The notes below the pieces were generated by a model, which searched no databases, was not told the origin of the DNA, and was given only the letters and a program-made list of their open reading frames with translations. From CAZVFX01 sp964626565 (GTDB lineage Bacteria > Myxococcota_A > UBA9042 > CAIXZC01): a stretch of 46,746 bases of DNA. The stretch is taken from positions 1-46,746 of the forward strand of contig CAZVFX010000053.1 in the NCBI GenBank assembly GCA_964626565.1. Direction: 5' to 3'. The position numbers and the translations under genes were made by a program. Within the stretch, counting starts at the first letter, position 1. The number at the start of each line of letters is the position of its first letter. Of the stretch, positions 31,926 through 46,352 are shown piece after piece.

Positions 31926-33089
31926 ATGTGGCAAGGGAGGACCAGACATATCGAGCGGCCGCCAATCGCAGCGGTCAACGCCCTGGCGGCACGACTGGCC
32001 GCAGCGGGGACAGACCTCATCAACCTTGGTCAGGCCGTGCTGGGATTGCCGCCGCCCCCGGCGGCGAAAGCGCAGGTCCAAAGCTATCTCAAAAACGCTC
32101 GAGAGCACCCCTATAGCCCCGACCCGGGACTGCCGAAAGCACTCGAAGCGGTGGCTCGGTTCGTTGAAGAACGGAAAGGTCTGTCCCCAGTTTCTCCCGC
32201 CAACCTGGTGCTCACATGCGGCGCCAACCAGGCCTTCGTCAATGCCCTGCTCACCGTCACCAATCCAGGTGACGAAGTGGTCTTCTTCGGTCCCAATTAC
32301 TTCGACCACGTTTTTGCGATCAAGCTGGCTGGGTGTGTGCCGGTAGAGGTGCCGCTGACCGTCAAAGACCGTCGTTTTACCGTGGATTTCGACGCGGTGG
32401 AGGCTGCACTCACCCCCCGCACCCGGGTGTTGGTAATGGTGTCCCCGGGGAACCCTACCGGAGCGGTGCTTTCCCGCCCGGACGTCACTCGCCTGTGCGA
32501 ACTCACCGCCGGCCATGGCCGTTGGCTGTTCTCCGATGAAACCTACGACCTGCTCACCTTTCCCCCGGCTGTTCATACCAGCCCTGCACAACTGGGCATC
32601 CATGACCGTGTCGTGGTGCTGGGAAGTTTCTCCAAGACCTTCGCCCTGGCCGCGTGGCGTGTCGGCTACACCCTCGGCCCGGAGCAGTTCATCGAAGAGT
32701 CCATCAAAGTCCAGGATGCTCTCACCGTGTGCGCCCCGGTGCCCTCCCAAATGGCCGTTATGGGCGCACTGGAAGATGTCGACAGTTTCGTAGGCCCTGC
32801 CCTTGCTGAATTGCAGCGCCGACGGGACGCAATGCTGGCCGCAGTCGAGGTCTGCCCCCACTTTGAACCGGTCATCCCGGACGGCGCCACCTTCGTCCCA
32901 TGCCGCATCACCACCGGTGAAGATTCTTTACCCTTCAGCAAGAGAATTCTGAAACAGGCCGGGGTTATCACTGTCCCCGGTTCTGCTTTCGGCCAATACG
33001 GGGAAGGCTGGGTTCGTCTCTCCTACGGCAACCAGCCGGTGGCGCGCATCGAAGAAGCGGGACGGCGCCTGAACGCAGTTGGCAGCTAA
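31926..33089 (+). CDS. Class I/II pyridoxal-phosphate aminotransferase
   Basis: This 387-aa fold-type I aminotransferase resembles aspartate or aromatic aminotransferases of the I-gamma kind. It shows LGQAVLGLPPP (substrate side), YSPDPGLPKALEAVA, SPGNPTGAV with Asn176, the cofactor-binding SDETYD (Asp204, Tyr207), the Schiff-base lysine in GSFSKTFALAAWRVGY (Lys237) and the carboxylate-binding arginine in WVRLSYG near the end. GGGAG lies a few bases before the ATG. It is divergent from the acyl-CoA ligase. The substrate amino acid is not decided by sequence. Its TAA stop overlaps the stop of the convergent toxin gene. Confidence 0.88.
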   Translation: MWQGRTRHIERPPIAAVNALAARLAAAGTDLINLGQAVLGLPPPPAAKAQVQSYLKNAREHPYSPDPGLPKALEAVARFVEERKGLSPVSPANLVLTCGANQAFVNALLTVTNPGDEVVFFGPNYFDHVFAIKLAGCVPVEVPLTVKDRRFTVDFDAVEAALTPRTRVLVMVSPGNPTGAVLSRPDVTRLCELTAGHGRWLFSDETYDLLTFPPAVHTSPAQLGIHDRVVVLGSFSKTFALAAWRVGYTLGPEQFIEESIKVQDALTVCAPVPSQMAVMGALEDVDSFVGPALAELQRRRDAMLAAVEVCPHFEPVIPDGATFVPCRITTGEDSLPFSKRILKQAGVITVPGSAFGQYGEGWVRLSYGNQPVARIEEAGRRLNAVGS

Positions 33090-33613
33090 CGGTTCTCTCG
33101 AGCCTGTGAGAGGGCTTTTACTACCGTCGTCATGGGAAGAAACAAGCGAAGAGGTTGTTCCGGGAACGAGGCAAAGCCGAATCTTCGATAGAAGGTGGCC
33201 GCTTCCGGCGAGATGGCATCCACGACAACGGCGTAAACGCCAAGGGTGTCGCTTGCCGCCAGGACGCGCCAGAGAGCGTCAACCAGCAGAAGCGCGCCGA
33301 TGCCCTGCCCCTGAGCTTCGGAGTCCACAGCGAGACGGCCGAGGATAACCGCCGGAACCGGATAATAGGGAAGCCTCCTGGCTTCGGGAGGTGGCAAATC
33401 GCCCTTCAAGAATGCAGCTGCGCTCAACGAATAGAATCCGAGAACACGTCTCGACTCTGCTTCGGGCAGGACGAACACCTGTGCGACCCTTCGGTTCTTG
33501 TCCTGAAGTGCCTGCTTGTGGAAATAGCGATCCAACTCCGGGTGGCCGCAGCTGAAAGCTCTCCGGTCGAAGTTTCGCTCCAGAGGAACAGTCCTCAAGG
33601 GAATTCGAGTCAT
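33086..33613 (-). CDS. GNAT-family toxin, TacT type
   Basis: This 175-aa GCN5-related N-acetyltransferase is like the TacT/AtaT toxins, which acetylate aminoacyl-tRNA and block translation. It has LERNFDRRAFSCGHPELDRY at the start (typical FDCG-x-x-x-LD segment), the acetyl-CoA loop around QGQGIGALLLVDAL, the segment VYAVVVDAIS, and FYRRFGF with the Tyr expected near the active site. Its ATG overlaps the stop of the upstream antitoxin by one base, the usual antitoxin-first arrangement. The pair lies between housekeeping genes as a compact module, which suggests acquisition by transfer. Confidence 0.88.
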   Translation of the reverse strand: MTRIPLRTVPLERNFDRRAFSCGHPELDRYFHKQALQDKNRRVAQVFVLPEAESRRVLGFYSLSAAAFLKGDLPPPEARRLPYYPVPAVILGRLAVDSEAQGQGIGALLLVDALWRVLAASDTLGVYAVVVDAISPEAATFYRRFGFASFPEQPLRLFLPMTTVVKALSQARENR

Positions 33614-33894
33614 TACGGTTCTTCGATAAATCGGCGAAATTCGTCTATCAGGTTTTCAGAAGGCTCGGGCGGGTCGACAAGTGCACCCATGAATGCAGCC
33701 CAGTCGGAAGCACTGAGCCGCACATGAACATGTCCTTCTATGACACGATCCGCCCGGGCCAACGCGTGTGCCAACACGAACTGGCTGACGGTCTGGTTGG
33801 ACACCGCCGCGGCAAGCTCCAATTTTCGTTTGCTCTCCGCATCTAGACGCAAGTGCATCCGTTCCCGTTTGGTGGCACTTTGTTCGTCGCCCAT
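33613..33894 (-). CDS. DUF1778-type (TacA-like) antitoxin
   Basis: This 93-aa antitoxin has a ribbon-helix-helix N-terminal half (ERMHLRLDAESKRKLELAAA, then SNQTVSQFVLAHALARA). The C-terminal half (SASDWAAFMGALVDPPEP) wraps and blocks the GNAT toxin. The RHH dimer normally also represses its own promoter, and a perfect 9-bp inverted repeat lies over that promoter at 33931-33951. AGGAGG (33903-33908) is 8 nt before the ATG. Confidence 0.88.
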   Translation of the reverse strand: MGDEQSATKRERMHLRLDAESKRKLELAAAVSNQTVSQFVLAHALARADRVIEGHVHVRLSASDWAAFMGALVDPPEPSENLIDEFRRFIEEP

Positions 33895-33928
33895 GGAGAA
33901 GCCCTCCTATCCACTCGTCCCGCTTGAC

Positions 33929-33957
33929 ATTGTACGCCATTGTGGCGTACAGGGCAA
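33929..33957 (-). promoter_or_regulatory. Toxin-antitoxin promoter with palindromic operator
   Basis: On the minus strand TTGCCC (33952-33957), a 17-nt spacer and TACAAT (33929-33934) form a promoter. TGTACGCCA (33931-33939) and TGGCGTACA (33943-33951) are perfect inverted arms around a 3-nt centre and fill the spacer and most of the -10 box. Binding by the RHH antitoxin would directly exclude RNA polymerase. Confidence 0.75.
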
Positions 33958-33994
33958 GGACTTCTTGAACTGGCTGATTGCTGAAACCCGACCG

Positions 33995-39436
<5,442 letters not shown>

Positions 39437-39515
39437 GTTCTTCCCTCTTCGAAAGTTCCCTCAAACAGGGGCATTCTAGCGGTAATGGGCAGGCGAATCA
39501 ATGCGTGGGAGAAGT

Positions 39516-40970
39516 CTACTCGTCGTCTTCCTTGAATTCGTCTTCCAGGTCGTCCCAGCGGCCGGTATTCATATAGACATCCATGGCCAGGGCTGCCCGG
39601 CGTCCTTCGCCCATGGCGAGAATCACAGTCGCGGCGCCCAGGACGATGTCGCCGCCGGCAAAAACTCCTTTCATGGAGGTCGCACCGGTGGCCTCATTGA
39701 CGATAACACCGCCCCACCGCTGTACGGCCAGGTCGGGAAGAGAGCTGGGGATAAGCGGGTTGGGGCTGTTGCCGATGGCCATCACCACCACGTCTACGTC
39801 CACCAGGAAGTTGGACCCATCCACCGGTACCGGGCGGCGGCGGCCGGAGCTGTCGGGCTCGCCCAGTTCCATTTTCAGCACTTCCATGTTCTGGACCCAG
39901 CCGTTCTCATCGCCCTGGATCTTCACCGGGGTCTGCAGCAGGTGGAACTCCACGCCCTCTTCCTTGGCGTGGTGTATTTCTTCCACTCTGGCCGGCATTT
40001 CGGCCTCGGAGCGGCGGTAGATGATCAGGGAGCGTTCCGCACCCATGCGCAAGGCGGTCCTGGCCGAGTCCATGGCCACGTTGCCGCCGCCGATGGTGGC
40101 GACCCGCTTGCCACGGATGATCGGAGTATCTGCGTTGGGGAAATCATATGCTCGCATCAGGTTGGCGCGGGTAAGGTACTCGTTGGCCGAGTATACCCCC
40201 AAAAGGCTCTCGCCCGGGATGTTCATGAAGCGAGGGAGGCCCGCTCCCGTTCCCACAAAAATGGAGTCATATTCTTCCAGCAACTCTTCCACGGAGATGG
40301 TCTTGCCGATAACGTGGTTGTACTTGAATTCCACGCCCAATCGGCCCAGCGTCTCAACCTCCTGGAACACAATTTCCTTGGGGAGACGGAACTCGGGAAT
40401 TCCATAGGTCAGCACGCCCCCGGGCTTGTGGAAAGCCTCGAAGACGGTCACGTCATGTCCCCACTTCACAAGGTCGCCGGCGACCGTCAGCCCTGCCGGA
40501 CCCGCACCCACAATGGCGGCCCGCTTGCCGGTCTTGGCCGCGACCTCGGGCATCTCAATCTCACCCTGCTGCCGCTCCCAGTCAGCGGCAAAGCGCTCCA
40601 GCTTGCCGATCTGTACCGACTTGGCCAGGTCCTTCTTGGACTTGGCTACCGTGCAGACAACCTGGCACTGATCTTCCTGGGGACACACCCTTCCGCAGAC
40701 TGCCGGAAGGAGGTTGGTCTGCTTGATGATGCGGATCGCATTCTTCACATCACCGTCCTCGAGCGCCTTGATGAAGTCGGGGATGTTCACCCGCACCGGA
40801 CAGCCGTCGATGCATTTCGGGCGTTTGCACTGAATGCAACGCTGCGCTTCGCGCATCGCCTGGTCAAGGGTATAGCCCAATGGGACTTCGTTTACGTTCG
40901 TTACCCGCTCAGCCGGATCTTGTTCGGTCATGGGCTGGGGCTCTATCTGCAGTCTTTCCTTTGCTTTCAT
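39516..40970 (-). CDS. nfnB: NfnB: NADPH-binding subunit of NADH-dependent ferredoxin:NADP+ oxidoreductase (GltA-like)
   Basis: The large subunit of the electron-bifurcating NfnAB complex, 484 aa, which couples ferredoxin and NADH oxidation to NADP+ reduction in the cytoplasm. The N-terminal Cys motifs (CIQCKRPKCIDGCP and CGRVCPQEDQCQVVC) ligate two [4Fe-4S] clusters. FAD binds at VGAGPAGLTVAGDL and NADP(H) at IGGGNVAMDSARTA; the FAD C-terminal motif is GVFAGGDIV. The same fold is the glutamate synthase small chain (GltD), and databases often call it gltA; the adjacent nfnA decides for Nfn. ATG 40970, with GAGGTG at the nfnA stop, is preferred over a GTG at 40982. The tail is acidic. Confidence 0.88.
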   Translation of the reverse strand: MKAKERLQIEPQPMTEQDPAERVTNVNEVPLGYTLDQAMREAQRCIQCKRPKCIDGCPVRVNIPDFIKALEDGDVKNAIRIIKQTNLLPAVCGRVCPQEDQCQVVCTVAKSKKDLAKSVQIGKLERFAADWERQQGEIEMPEVAAKTGKRAAIVGAGPAGLTVAGDLVKWGHDVTVFEAFHKPGGVLTYGIPEFRLPKEIVFQEVETLGRLGVEFKYNHVIGKTISVEELLEEYDSIFVGTGAGLPRFMNIPGESLLGVYSANEYLTRANLMRAYDFPNADTPIIRGKRVATIGGGNVAMDSARTALRMGAERSLIIYRRSEAEMPARVEEIHHAKEEGVEFHLLQTPVKIQGDENGWVQNMEVLKMELGEPDSSGRRRPVPVDGSNFLVDVDVVVMAIGNSPNPLIPSSLPDLAVQRWGGVIVNEATGATSMKGVFAGGDIVLGAATVILAMGEGRRAALAMDVYMNTGRWDDLEDEFKEDDE

Positions 40971-40983
40971 CCTGGCCTTCACC

Positions 40984-41832
40984 TCATATCCTTACGTCGA
41001 TGTCCGGGTGCTCCGTCTTGAATGAGTCCAACGCCCGGCATTCGTGGTCGCGGTACATGGAGAGACGTTGCATGAGACCGTCGAAGTCCACCTCATGGCC
41101 GTCGAACTCCGGCCCATCCACGCAGGCAAACCGGGTTGCACCACCCACGGTGACCCGGCAGCCGCCGCACATGCCGGTGCCGTCAATCATGATCGGGTTC
41201 AGGCTGACGATGGTGGGCATGCCCAACTTCTTGGTCAGCAGGCTCACGAATTTCATCATAATCGGCGGGCCGATGGCCACCACCAGATCGATCTTGCGGC
41301 CAGCGTCCGAGAGCTCCTGGATGGCGTCGGTAACCAGCCCCTTCTTGCCTCTGGAGCCGTCGTCCGTCGTGATGATCACTTCGTCACTGACCGAGGCCAT
41401 CTCCTCTTCCATGATGAAAAGGTCGTGGCTGCGAGCGCCGAGTACGGTGACCACGTGGTTGCCGGCCTCTTTCATCGCCTTGGTAATGGGGTAGAGCGGG
41501 GCAATGCCGATACCGCCGCCCACCGCCAGCACCGTGCCCACATTCTCGATGTGAGTCGGCTTGCCCAAGGGGCCGAGGACGTCGGGAATGACATCCCCCT
41601 CCTGCTTGAGGGCCATCTGGACAGTCGTCTTGCCGACGGACTGCACTACCAGGGTAATGGTCCCCGCGTCAGCGTCGCCATCGGCGATGGTGAGCGGGAT
41701 CCTCTCGCCCGTCTCTGCGATACGAATGACCACGAATTGCCCCGGCAGCCGCTTCTTTGCAATTAGCGGTGCGTCGAGAACGTACCGGTGTACGTTGGGA
41801 GCTATGGTCTCCTTCCGAACGATCTTGTACAT
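40984..41832 (-). CDS. nfnA: NfnA: FAD/NAD-binding and [2Fe-2S] subunit (sulfide dehydrogenase-like)
   Basis: The small subunit of NfnAB, 282 aa, belongs to the ferredoxin-NADP reductase / PyrK-like family. The FAD site is in the N-terminal barrel (RIPLTIADGDADAGTITLVVQ), the NAD site is at AVGGGIGIAPLYPITKA, and the C-terminal [2Fe-2S] ligands are in GMCGGCRVTVGG and RFACVDGPEFDGHEVDF. Bifurcation takes place at the FAD of NfnB, and this subunit handles NADH. It lies immediately upstream of nfnB, the known operon order. The complex is typical of anaerobes, which bears on the host's lifestyle. Confidence 0.88.
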   Translation of the reverse strand: MYKIVRKETIAPNVHRYVLDAPLIAKKRLPGQFVVIRIAETGERIPLTIADGDADAGTITLVVQSVGKTTVQMALKQEGDVIPDVLGPLGKPTHIENVGTVLAVGGGIGIAPLYPITKAMKEAGNHVVTVLGARSHDLFIMEEEMASVSDEVIITTDDGSRGKKGLVTDAIQELSDAGRKIDLVVAIGPPIMMKFVSLLTKKLGMPTIVSLNPIMIDGTGMCGGCRVTVGGATRFACVDGPEFDGHEVDFDGLMQRLSMYRDHECRALDSFKTEHPDIDVRI

Positions 41833-41932
41833 GCTCTACCTCGGACTGGTTGCTGGTGCCAGATAATCAACACACGGTAGCTAGCATAACCGGCCCGCCA
41901 AAGTCAAATATAAATGCTCTGAAAAAAGCAAC

Positions 41933-41938
41933 TATAAT
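41933..41938 (+). promoter_or_regulatory. Possible -10 box of the giant Cys-rich lipoprotein gene
   Basis: A perfect TATAAT lies 41 nt before the ATG in the 147-nt divergent spacer. No convincing -35 stands 16-18 nt upstream. The spacer is much more AT-rich than its surroundings and must also serve nfnA on the other strand. Confidence 0.35.
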
Positions 41939-41979
41939 GGTATCATGACCGGCGAAAGTCAGCGGGCTGGGGAGGCCAC

Positions 41980-44900
41980 ATGAAACGGTTAGGCGTACTG
42001 CTGCTCTTGGTATGGATGCTGTCGGCTTGTGGGAATTCCGACCCCACCGGCGGTGGCGGCGGCGGCGAGGAAGACGTCACAAAGTACCCGGACATCAAGA
42101 AGACGGAAACCACTGTGGCCTGCACGGTGGACGGTGACTGTGACGATGGCAACCCCTGCACCGCCGGGGACTGTGGATGGGGAGGCGTGTGTGTCTTCTC
42201 CCCGGTTCCGGGTACCCCCTGCGATGATGCCAACAAATGTACCACCGAAGACCAGTGTAACCAGGACGGGGAATGCGAAGGTGAAGTGTTTGTCGACTGC
42301 CCCGACGATAACAACCAGTGCACGAAGAACGAGTGCGACGCAGACCTCGGCTGCACCTACCCCCTCGAAGAAGCCGGCGCTTTGTGTGACGATGGCAATC
42401 TGTGCACGGAAGGAGACGCCTGCCTGGACGGCGAATGCAGCGGCGAGTACATCGACTGTGACGACGAAAATGACTGCACTATAGGCAGTTGTGACCAGGA
42501 GACCGGATTCTGTACTTCCGTCAGTCTTTCCGATATGCCGTGCAACGACCAGAATGCGTGCACAAACAACGACAGTTGCTCCGACGGGCAGTGCCTGCCG
42601 GGCGGGCAAGTGGACTGCGACGACTCCAACCCCTGCACCATGGATACTTGCGCAGCCCAGCCTAAAGAGGCGGGCGGCGGCTGCAAGCATCAGGCCGCCA
42701 TTGGGGCGCCGTGTGACGACGTCAACCCCTGCACTGCCGCTGATATGTGTACTGAAGCCGGAGAGTGCATGGGCGAGCCCATCGACTGCACCGACGACAA
42801 CCCTTGCACCGATGACCTGTGCAACCCGGTGGTCGGTTGCTTGAACAACCCCATGACCGGTCAGAATTGCGAAGACGGGGACCCTTGCTCGCTGGCGGAC
42901 AAGTGCCAGGACGGAGTATGCGCCGGCAGCTCCACGAAGAACTGCTCCGACGGCGTAGATTGCACCGTCGACTCCTGCCATGCCGGCGGAGAGTGTGTCC
43001 ATGTGCCGGACCATTCTGCGTGCGATGACGGCATCCCTTGCACCGTGGAGAGTTGTAATGTTGACGACGGCTGTGTTTCCACCCCTGACCACAACAAGTG
43101 CGCCGACGGCAACCCGTGCACCGAAGACATCTGCGATCTGGTGGAGCAGTGCCTTCACGAGCCGCTGGCTGGCTACCACAACGGCGCCTGGTGCTGCGCC
43201 GACTCTGCCCTCGACTGCGACGACGGCAACATGTGCACTATCGATAGCTGCAACTTCTCTCTCCATCAGTGCCTCTATGGGGCCGCGCCCGACGGCGTGC
43301 CATGCGAGGATGGACTCGCATGCACCCAAGGTGAGACGTGCCAGGAGGGGCTGTGCGGATGTGATGATGGAAATCACTGCACCGTCGATTTCTGCGATGA
43401 TGATGGTGGATGTGCCCATGAAGAGCTCTCCTGCGACCAGTATTCCAGCGTCTGCTTCGACTCCGTATGCAACCCGGGCTCCGGCGAGTGCGAGGCCGAA
43501 GCCCTGGACTGCGACGACTCCAACCCCTGCACCATTGACTCTTGCGACCTGGTCGTCGGTTGTGTCAATTCCCCCAAGGACTGTACCCCGCCGGGAGCGG
43601 AAGGGTGCAACGACTATACCTGCTGGCCGGAAACCGGTGATTGTCTGGCCACCGCCAAGGAGTGCCCGGACTCGGATCCATGTCTGCTCGAGTGCTCATG
43701 TAACGAAGAAACGGGCGAATTGGACCTGGTTTACGTCGACTGCGGTGACGACGACCAGTGTACGAGCGATGATTGCATCCCGGACCCCGGCGACCCGGAC
43801 CAGCCCCTCTGCCAGAATCTCCCCGTGGACTGCGACGATGCAAATGCGTGTACCACCGACGGCTGCGACCCGGACGTCGGCTGCGTCAACGAAGCCATGC
43901 CCGGAGTCGGGTGCGCCGGGGACGGCGACTGTGACGATGGCGACCTTTGCAGCCTTGACATTTGCGACACCACCGACACCTGCTCCTGCTTCAGCGCCCC
44001 TGTCGACACGGATGACGGCGACTGTTGCACCATCGACGAGTGCGATCCTGCCGGTGGACCGTCCAACGAGCCGCTCTGGGAAGGATGCCGCGAGTGCCAG
44101 TCAACTCCCGACTGCCACGAAGTTTGCCCGCCGGGAAAGGCCCCGGACTATCCGGAAACCGGCCTTTGCCATCCCGAAGGATCTCTCTGCCAGCACTGGT
44201 ATTGCGATCTCAACTCCCCAACTCAGGATGAGTGCGGACAGGGGACGGGGAGGTGCGCATTCGTGCCGATTTTGTGCACGGACGTGGGAGAGTGTTTTCA
44301 GGAGTGCTGTGACCCGGAAACCGGAGAGGTAGTCACCTCCGTCGACCCCAACTGTTGCTCAAAGGAAACCGACCCGCCACTCATGGACCAGGACCCGCAG
44401 TGGGACCCCGAAGTCTCGGTGTGCTGGGATGGCGACCTCTGCACTATCGACAGTTGCGATTACGGCGCTCACGTCTGCCAGTACGCTCCGCTGCAGTGTT
44501 TCGATGGGGATCCCTGCACCGTCGACTCCTGCGTGCCCGGGGTCGGGTGCTCCTTCGAACCCATCGAAGGGTGCAACGTCACCTGCTACAACGACTATGA
44601 CTGCAGCTTCGCCCACGGCAGCGCCGACGACGAGGCCGGATTGTGCAGCACCGAACAGTGCTCTTTCGCCGGCGCTCCTTTGGGGGTGTGCCTTTATTCG
44701 GCGGTCACCTGTGACGACGGTAAGCCATGCACCGCCGATTCGTGCGACCCCGGCGCCGGCTGTCAGCACTCCCCGACATCCTGTGAGGGAGTGCCCTGCT
44801 CCGAGGCAAACGACTGCGATGACGGCAGCCCCTGTACCAACGACGCGTGCATAGATGGCCTGTGCGATACCTTCCCCATCGGTTGTGACGACGATGATCC

Positions 44901-46344
44901 GTGTACCTGGGATGCCTGCAATCACAACACCGGCTCCTGCATTTACAAGCCGGCGGCCAACTGCCAGTCGGACTGCGCTGCTTTGGGGGGAGACGACGCG
45001 TGTGATGACGGGAACAAGTGCACTGTCGACAAGTGCCTGACGGAACAGGGAAGCTGTTTCTACTCGGCACTTGACTGCCGTGACTTTGATTCATGCACGG
45101 TCGACTACTGCGACCCCGACGATGGGTGTGTGTTCGACCCTCTGGGCGACTGTGGTGGCTGTGAGGCCGACGTGGAGTGCGATGACGGTAATCCGTGCAC
45201 CTTCGACACTTGCAAAGCTGCAAACCCGGCGAGCCTCAACGACGCCGGTTACCTGGCCAACGGTTACCTGCATCCCCCGAAATACTGCTCCTACGAAGGT
45301 CTTTGCACGCCCTGTCAGAACGACGAGGAGTGCGAGGCGCTGACGGCTGGCAATTTGTGTATTTCCACTGCCTATTGCGACCCCGACAACAGCTACTGCG
45401 TCTTCACTGAAATCGACTGCGATGACGAAAACCTCTGTACCGCTGATGCCTGTGATCCCGGCACCGGCCAGTGCTCCAATCTCTCCCTCATCAACTGCTG
45501 CCAGAATGACAACGATTGCCTGGACCAGGACGAGTGCACCATCGGCTCGTGTGACGTCGAAGCCAAGGTGTGCAAGTTCCTGACCTACCAGTGCGACGAC
45601 TTCTTCGCCTGCACCGCAGATTCGTGCGACCCCGAAACCGGGCTATGTGTTTACGAGCCAATCGCCTACTGCACCAACATGTGCGACAAGGTGGCCGACT
45701 GCTATTTCCACCCCGACCTCGAGAGCATGTGTGTCAACGCCGATTGCGTGCCCGACCCCAACATACCGGGTCAGAACAAGTGCGTCCTCACCTCACTTAC
45801 CTGCGCTGATGCATATTTGTGCAGCGAAGACATCTGCCTGCCCGAGGCCGGCTGCCAGTACGTGCCGCCCCAGACCTGCGACGCCCCTTGTGACGGGGAT
45901 GACGACTGCGCCAACGGAGACCCGTGCACACTGGCCGTTTGCGACCCGGCGACCAACACCTGCAACAACGAGTTCGTAGATTGCGAAGACGGCGACGCCT
46001 GCACCCTCGATGTTTGCGATCATTCCTCCGGGGAGTGCGTCTATATCGACTGCGAAAACTGCGACTGCCCGTCGTGCCAAAGTAACCTCGACTGTCACGA
46101 TTTCGACGCCTGCACCTACGACATGTGCGTCGCCCCAGGCATCTGCCATAACATCCCCGTGGTCTGCAAGGACGGCAACCCCTGCACCACCGACCTCTGC
46201 GACCCCGGCCCCGGCTGTTACTTCGAACCCCAGGACAAATGCACCGGCTGCACCACCAACTCCGACTGCAACGACAACAACGGCTGCACCATCGACAACT
46301 GTGAACCCGACCTCACCTGCTCCCACCAAGACATCTGCTTCTAA
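41980..46344 (+). CDS. Giant Cys-rich repeat lipoprotein (CDDGNPCTxDxC repeats)
   Basis: The 1454-aa protein starts with a lipoprotein signal (lipobox L-S-A-C, Cys17) and a Gly/Glu spacer, then about 38 copies of a repeat with core C-D-D-x-N/D-x-C-T-x-D-x-C and a G-C turn. The unit is about 25-40 residues and the spacing is irregular. The same core occurs in the CTDC repeats of Dictyostelium spore-coat and extracellular-matrix proteins and in many secreted proteins of Myxococcota and Bradymonadota. Several cysteines per unit suggest a rigid disulfide-bonded rod; the acidic residues may bind calcium. The ATG is preceded by GGGGAGG. It stands alone, divergent from nfnA. It has no membrane tag at the C-terminus, so the lipid anchor alone would hold it. 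Function unknown. Confidence 0.8.
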   Translation: MKRLGVLLLLVWMLSACGNSDPTGGGGGGEEDVTKYPDIKKTETTVACTVDGDCDDGNPCTAGDCGWGGVCVFSPVPGTPCDDANKCTTEDQCNQDGECEGEVFVDCPDDNNQCTKNECDADLGCTYPLEEAGALCDDGNLCTEGDACLDGECSGEYIDCDDENDCTIGSCDQETGFCTSVSLSDMPCNDQNACTNNDSCSDGQCLPGGQVDCDDSNPCTMDTCAAQPKEAGGGCKHQAAIGAPCDDVNPCTAADMCTEAGECMGEPIDCTDDNPCTDDLCNPVVGCLNNPMTGQNCEDGDPCSLADKCQDGVCAGSSTKNCSDGVDCTVDSCHAGGECVHVPDHSACDDGIPCTVESCNVDDGCVSTPDHNKCADGNPCTEDICDLVEQCLHEPLAGYHNGAWCCADSALDCDDGNMCTIDSCNFSLHQCLYGAAPDGVPCEDGLACTQGETCQEGLCGCDDGNHCTVDFCDDDGGCAHEELSCDQYSSVCFDSVCNPGSGECEAEALDCDDSNPCTIDSCDLVVGCVNSPKDCTPPGAEGCNDYTCWPETGDCLATAKECPDSDPCLLECSCNEETGELDLVYVDCGDDDQCTSDDCIPDPGDPDQPLCQNLPVDCDDANACTTDGCDPDVGCVNEAMPGVGCAGDGDCDDGDLCSLDICDTTDTCSCFSAPVDTDDGDCCTIDECDPAGGPSNEPLWEGCRECQSTPDCHEVCPPGKAPDYPETGLCHPEGSLCQHWYCDLNSPTQDECGQGTGRCAFVPILCTDVGECFQECCDPETGEVVTSVDPNCCSKETDPPLMDQDPQWDPEVSVCWDGDLCTIDSCDYGAHVCQYAPLQCFDGDPCTVDSCVPGVGCSFEPIEGCNVTCYNDYDCSFAHGSADDEAGLCSTEQCSFAGAPLGVCLYSAVTCDDGKPCTADSCDPGAGCQHSPTSCEGVPCSEANDCDDGSPCTNDACIDGLCDTFPIGCDDDDPCTWDACNHNTGSCIYKPAANCQSDCAALGGDDACDDGNKCTVDKCLTEQGSCFYSALDCRDFDSCTVDYCDPDDGCVFDPLGDCGGCEADVECDDGNPCTFDTCKAANPASLNDAGYLANGYLHPPKYCSYEGLCTPCQNDEECEALTAGNLCISTAYCDPDNSYCVFTEIDCDDENLCTADACDPGTGQCSNLSLINCCQNDNDCLDQDECTIGSCDVEAKVCKFLTYQCDDFFACTADSCDPETGLCVYEPIAYCTNMCDKVADCYFHPDLESMCVNADCVPDPNIPGQNKCVLTSLTCADAYLCSEDICLPEAGCQYVPPQTCDAPCDGDDDCANGDPCTLAVCDPATNTCNNEFVDCEDGDACTLDVCDHSSGECVYIDCENCDCPSCQSNLDCHDFDACTYDMCVAPGICHNIPVVCKDGNPCTTDLCDPGPGCYFEPQDKCTGCTTNSDCNDNNGCTIDNCEPDLTCSHQDICF

Positions 46345-46352
46345 CGAAGCAA

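Noticed and set aside
41989..43419. Minus-strand ORF (476 aa, Val/Ala-rich) opposite the giant lipoprotein
   Set aside because: It is an antisense image of the CDDGN-type repeats, without motifs or ribosome site.
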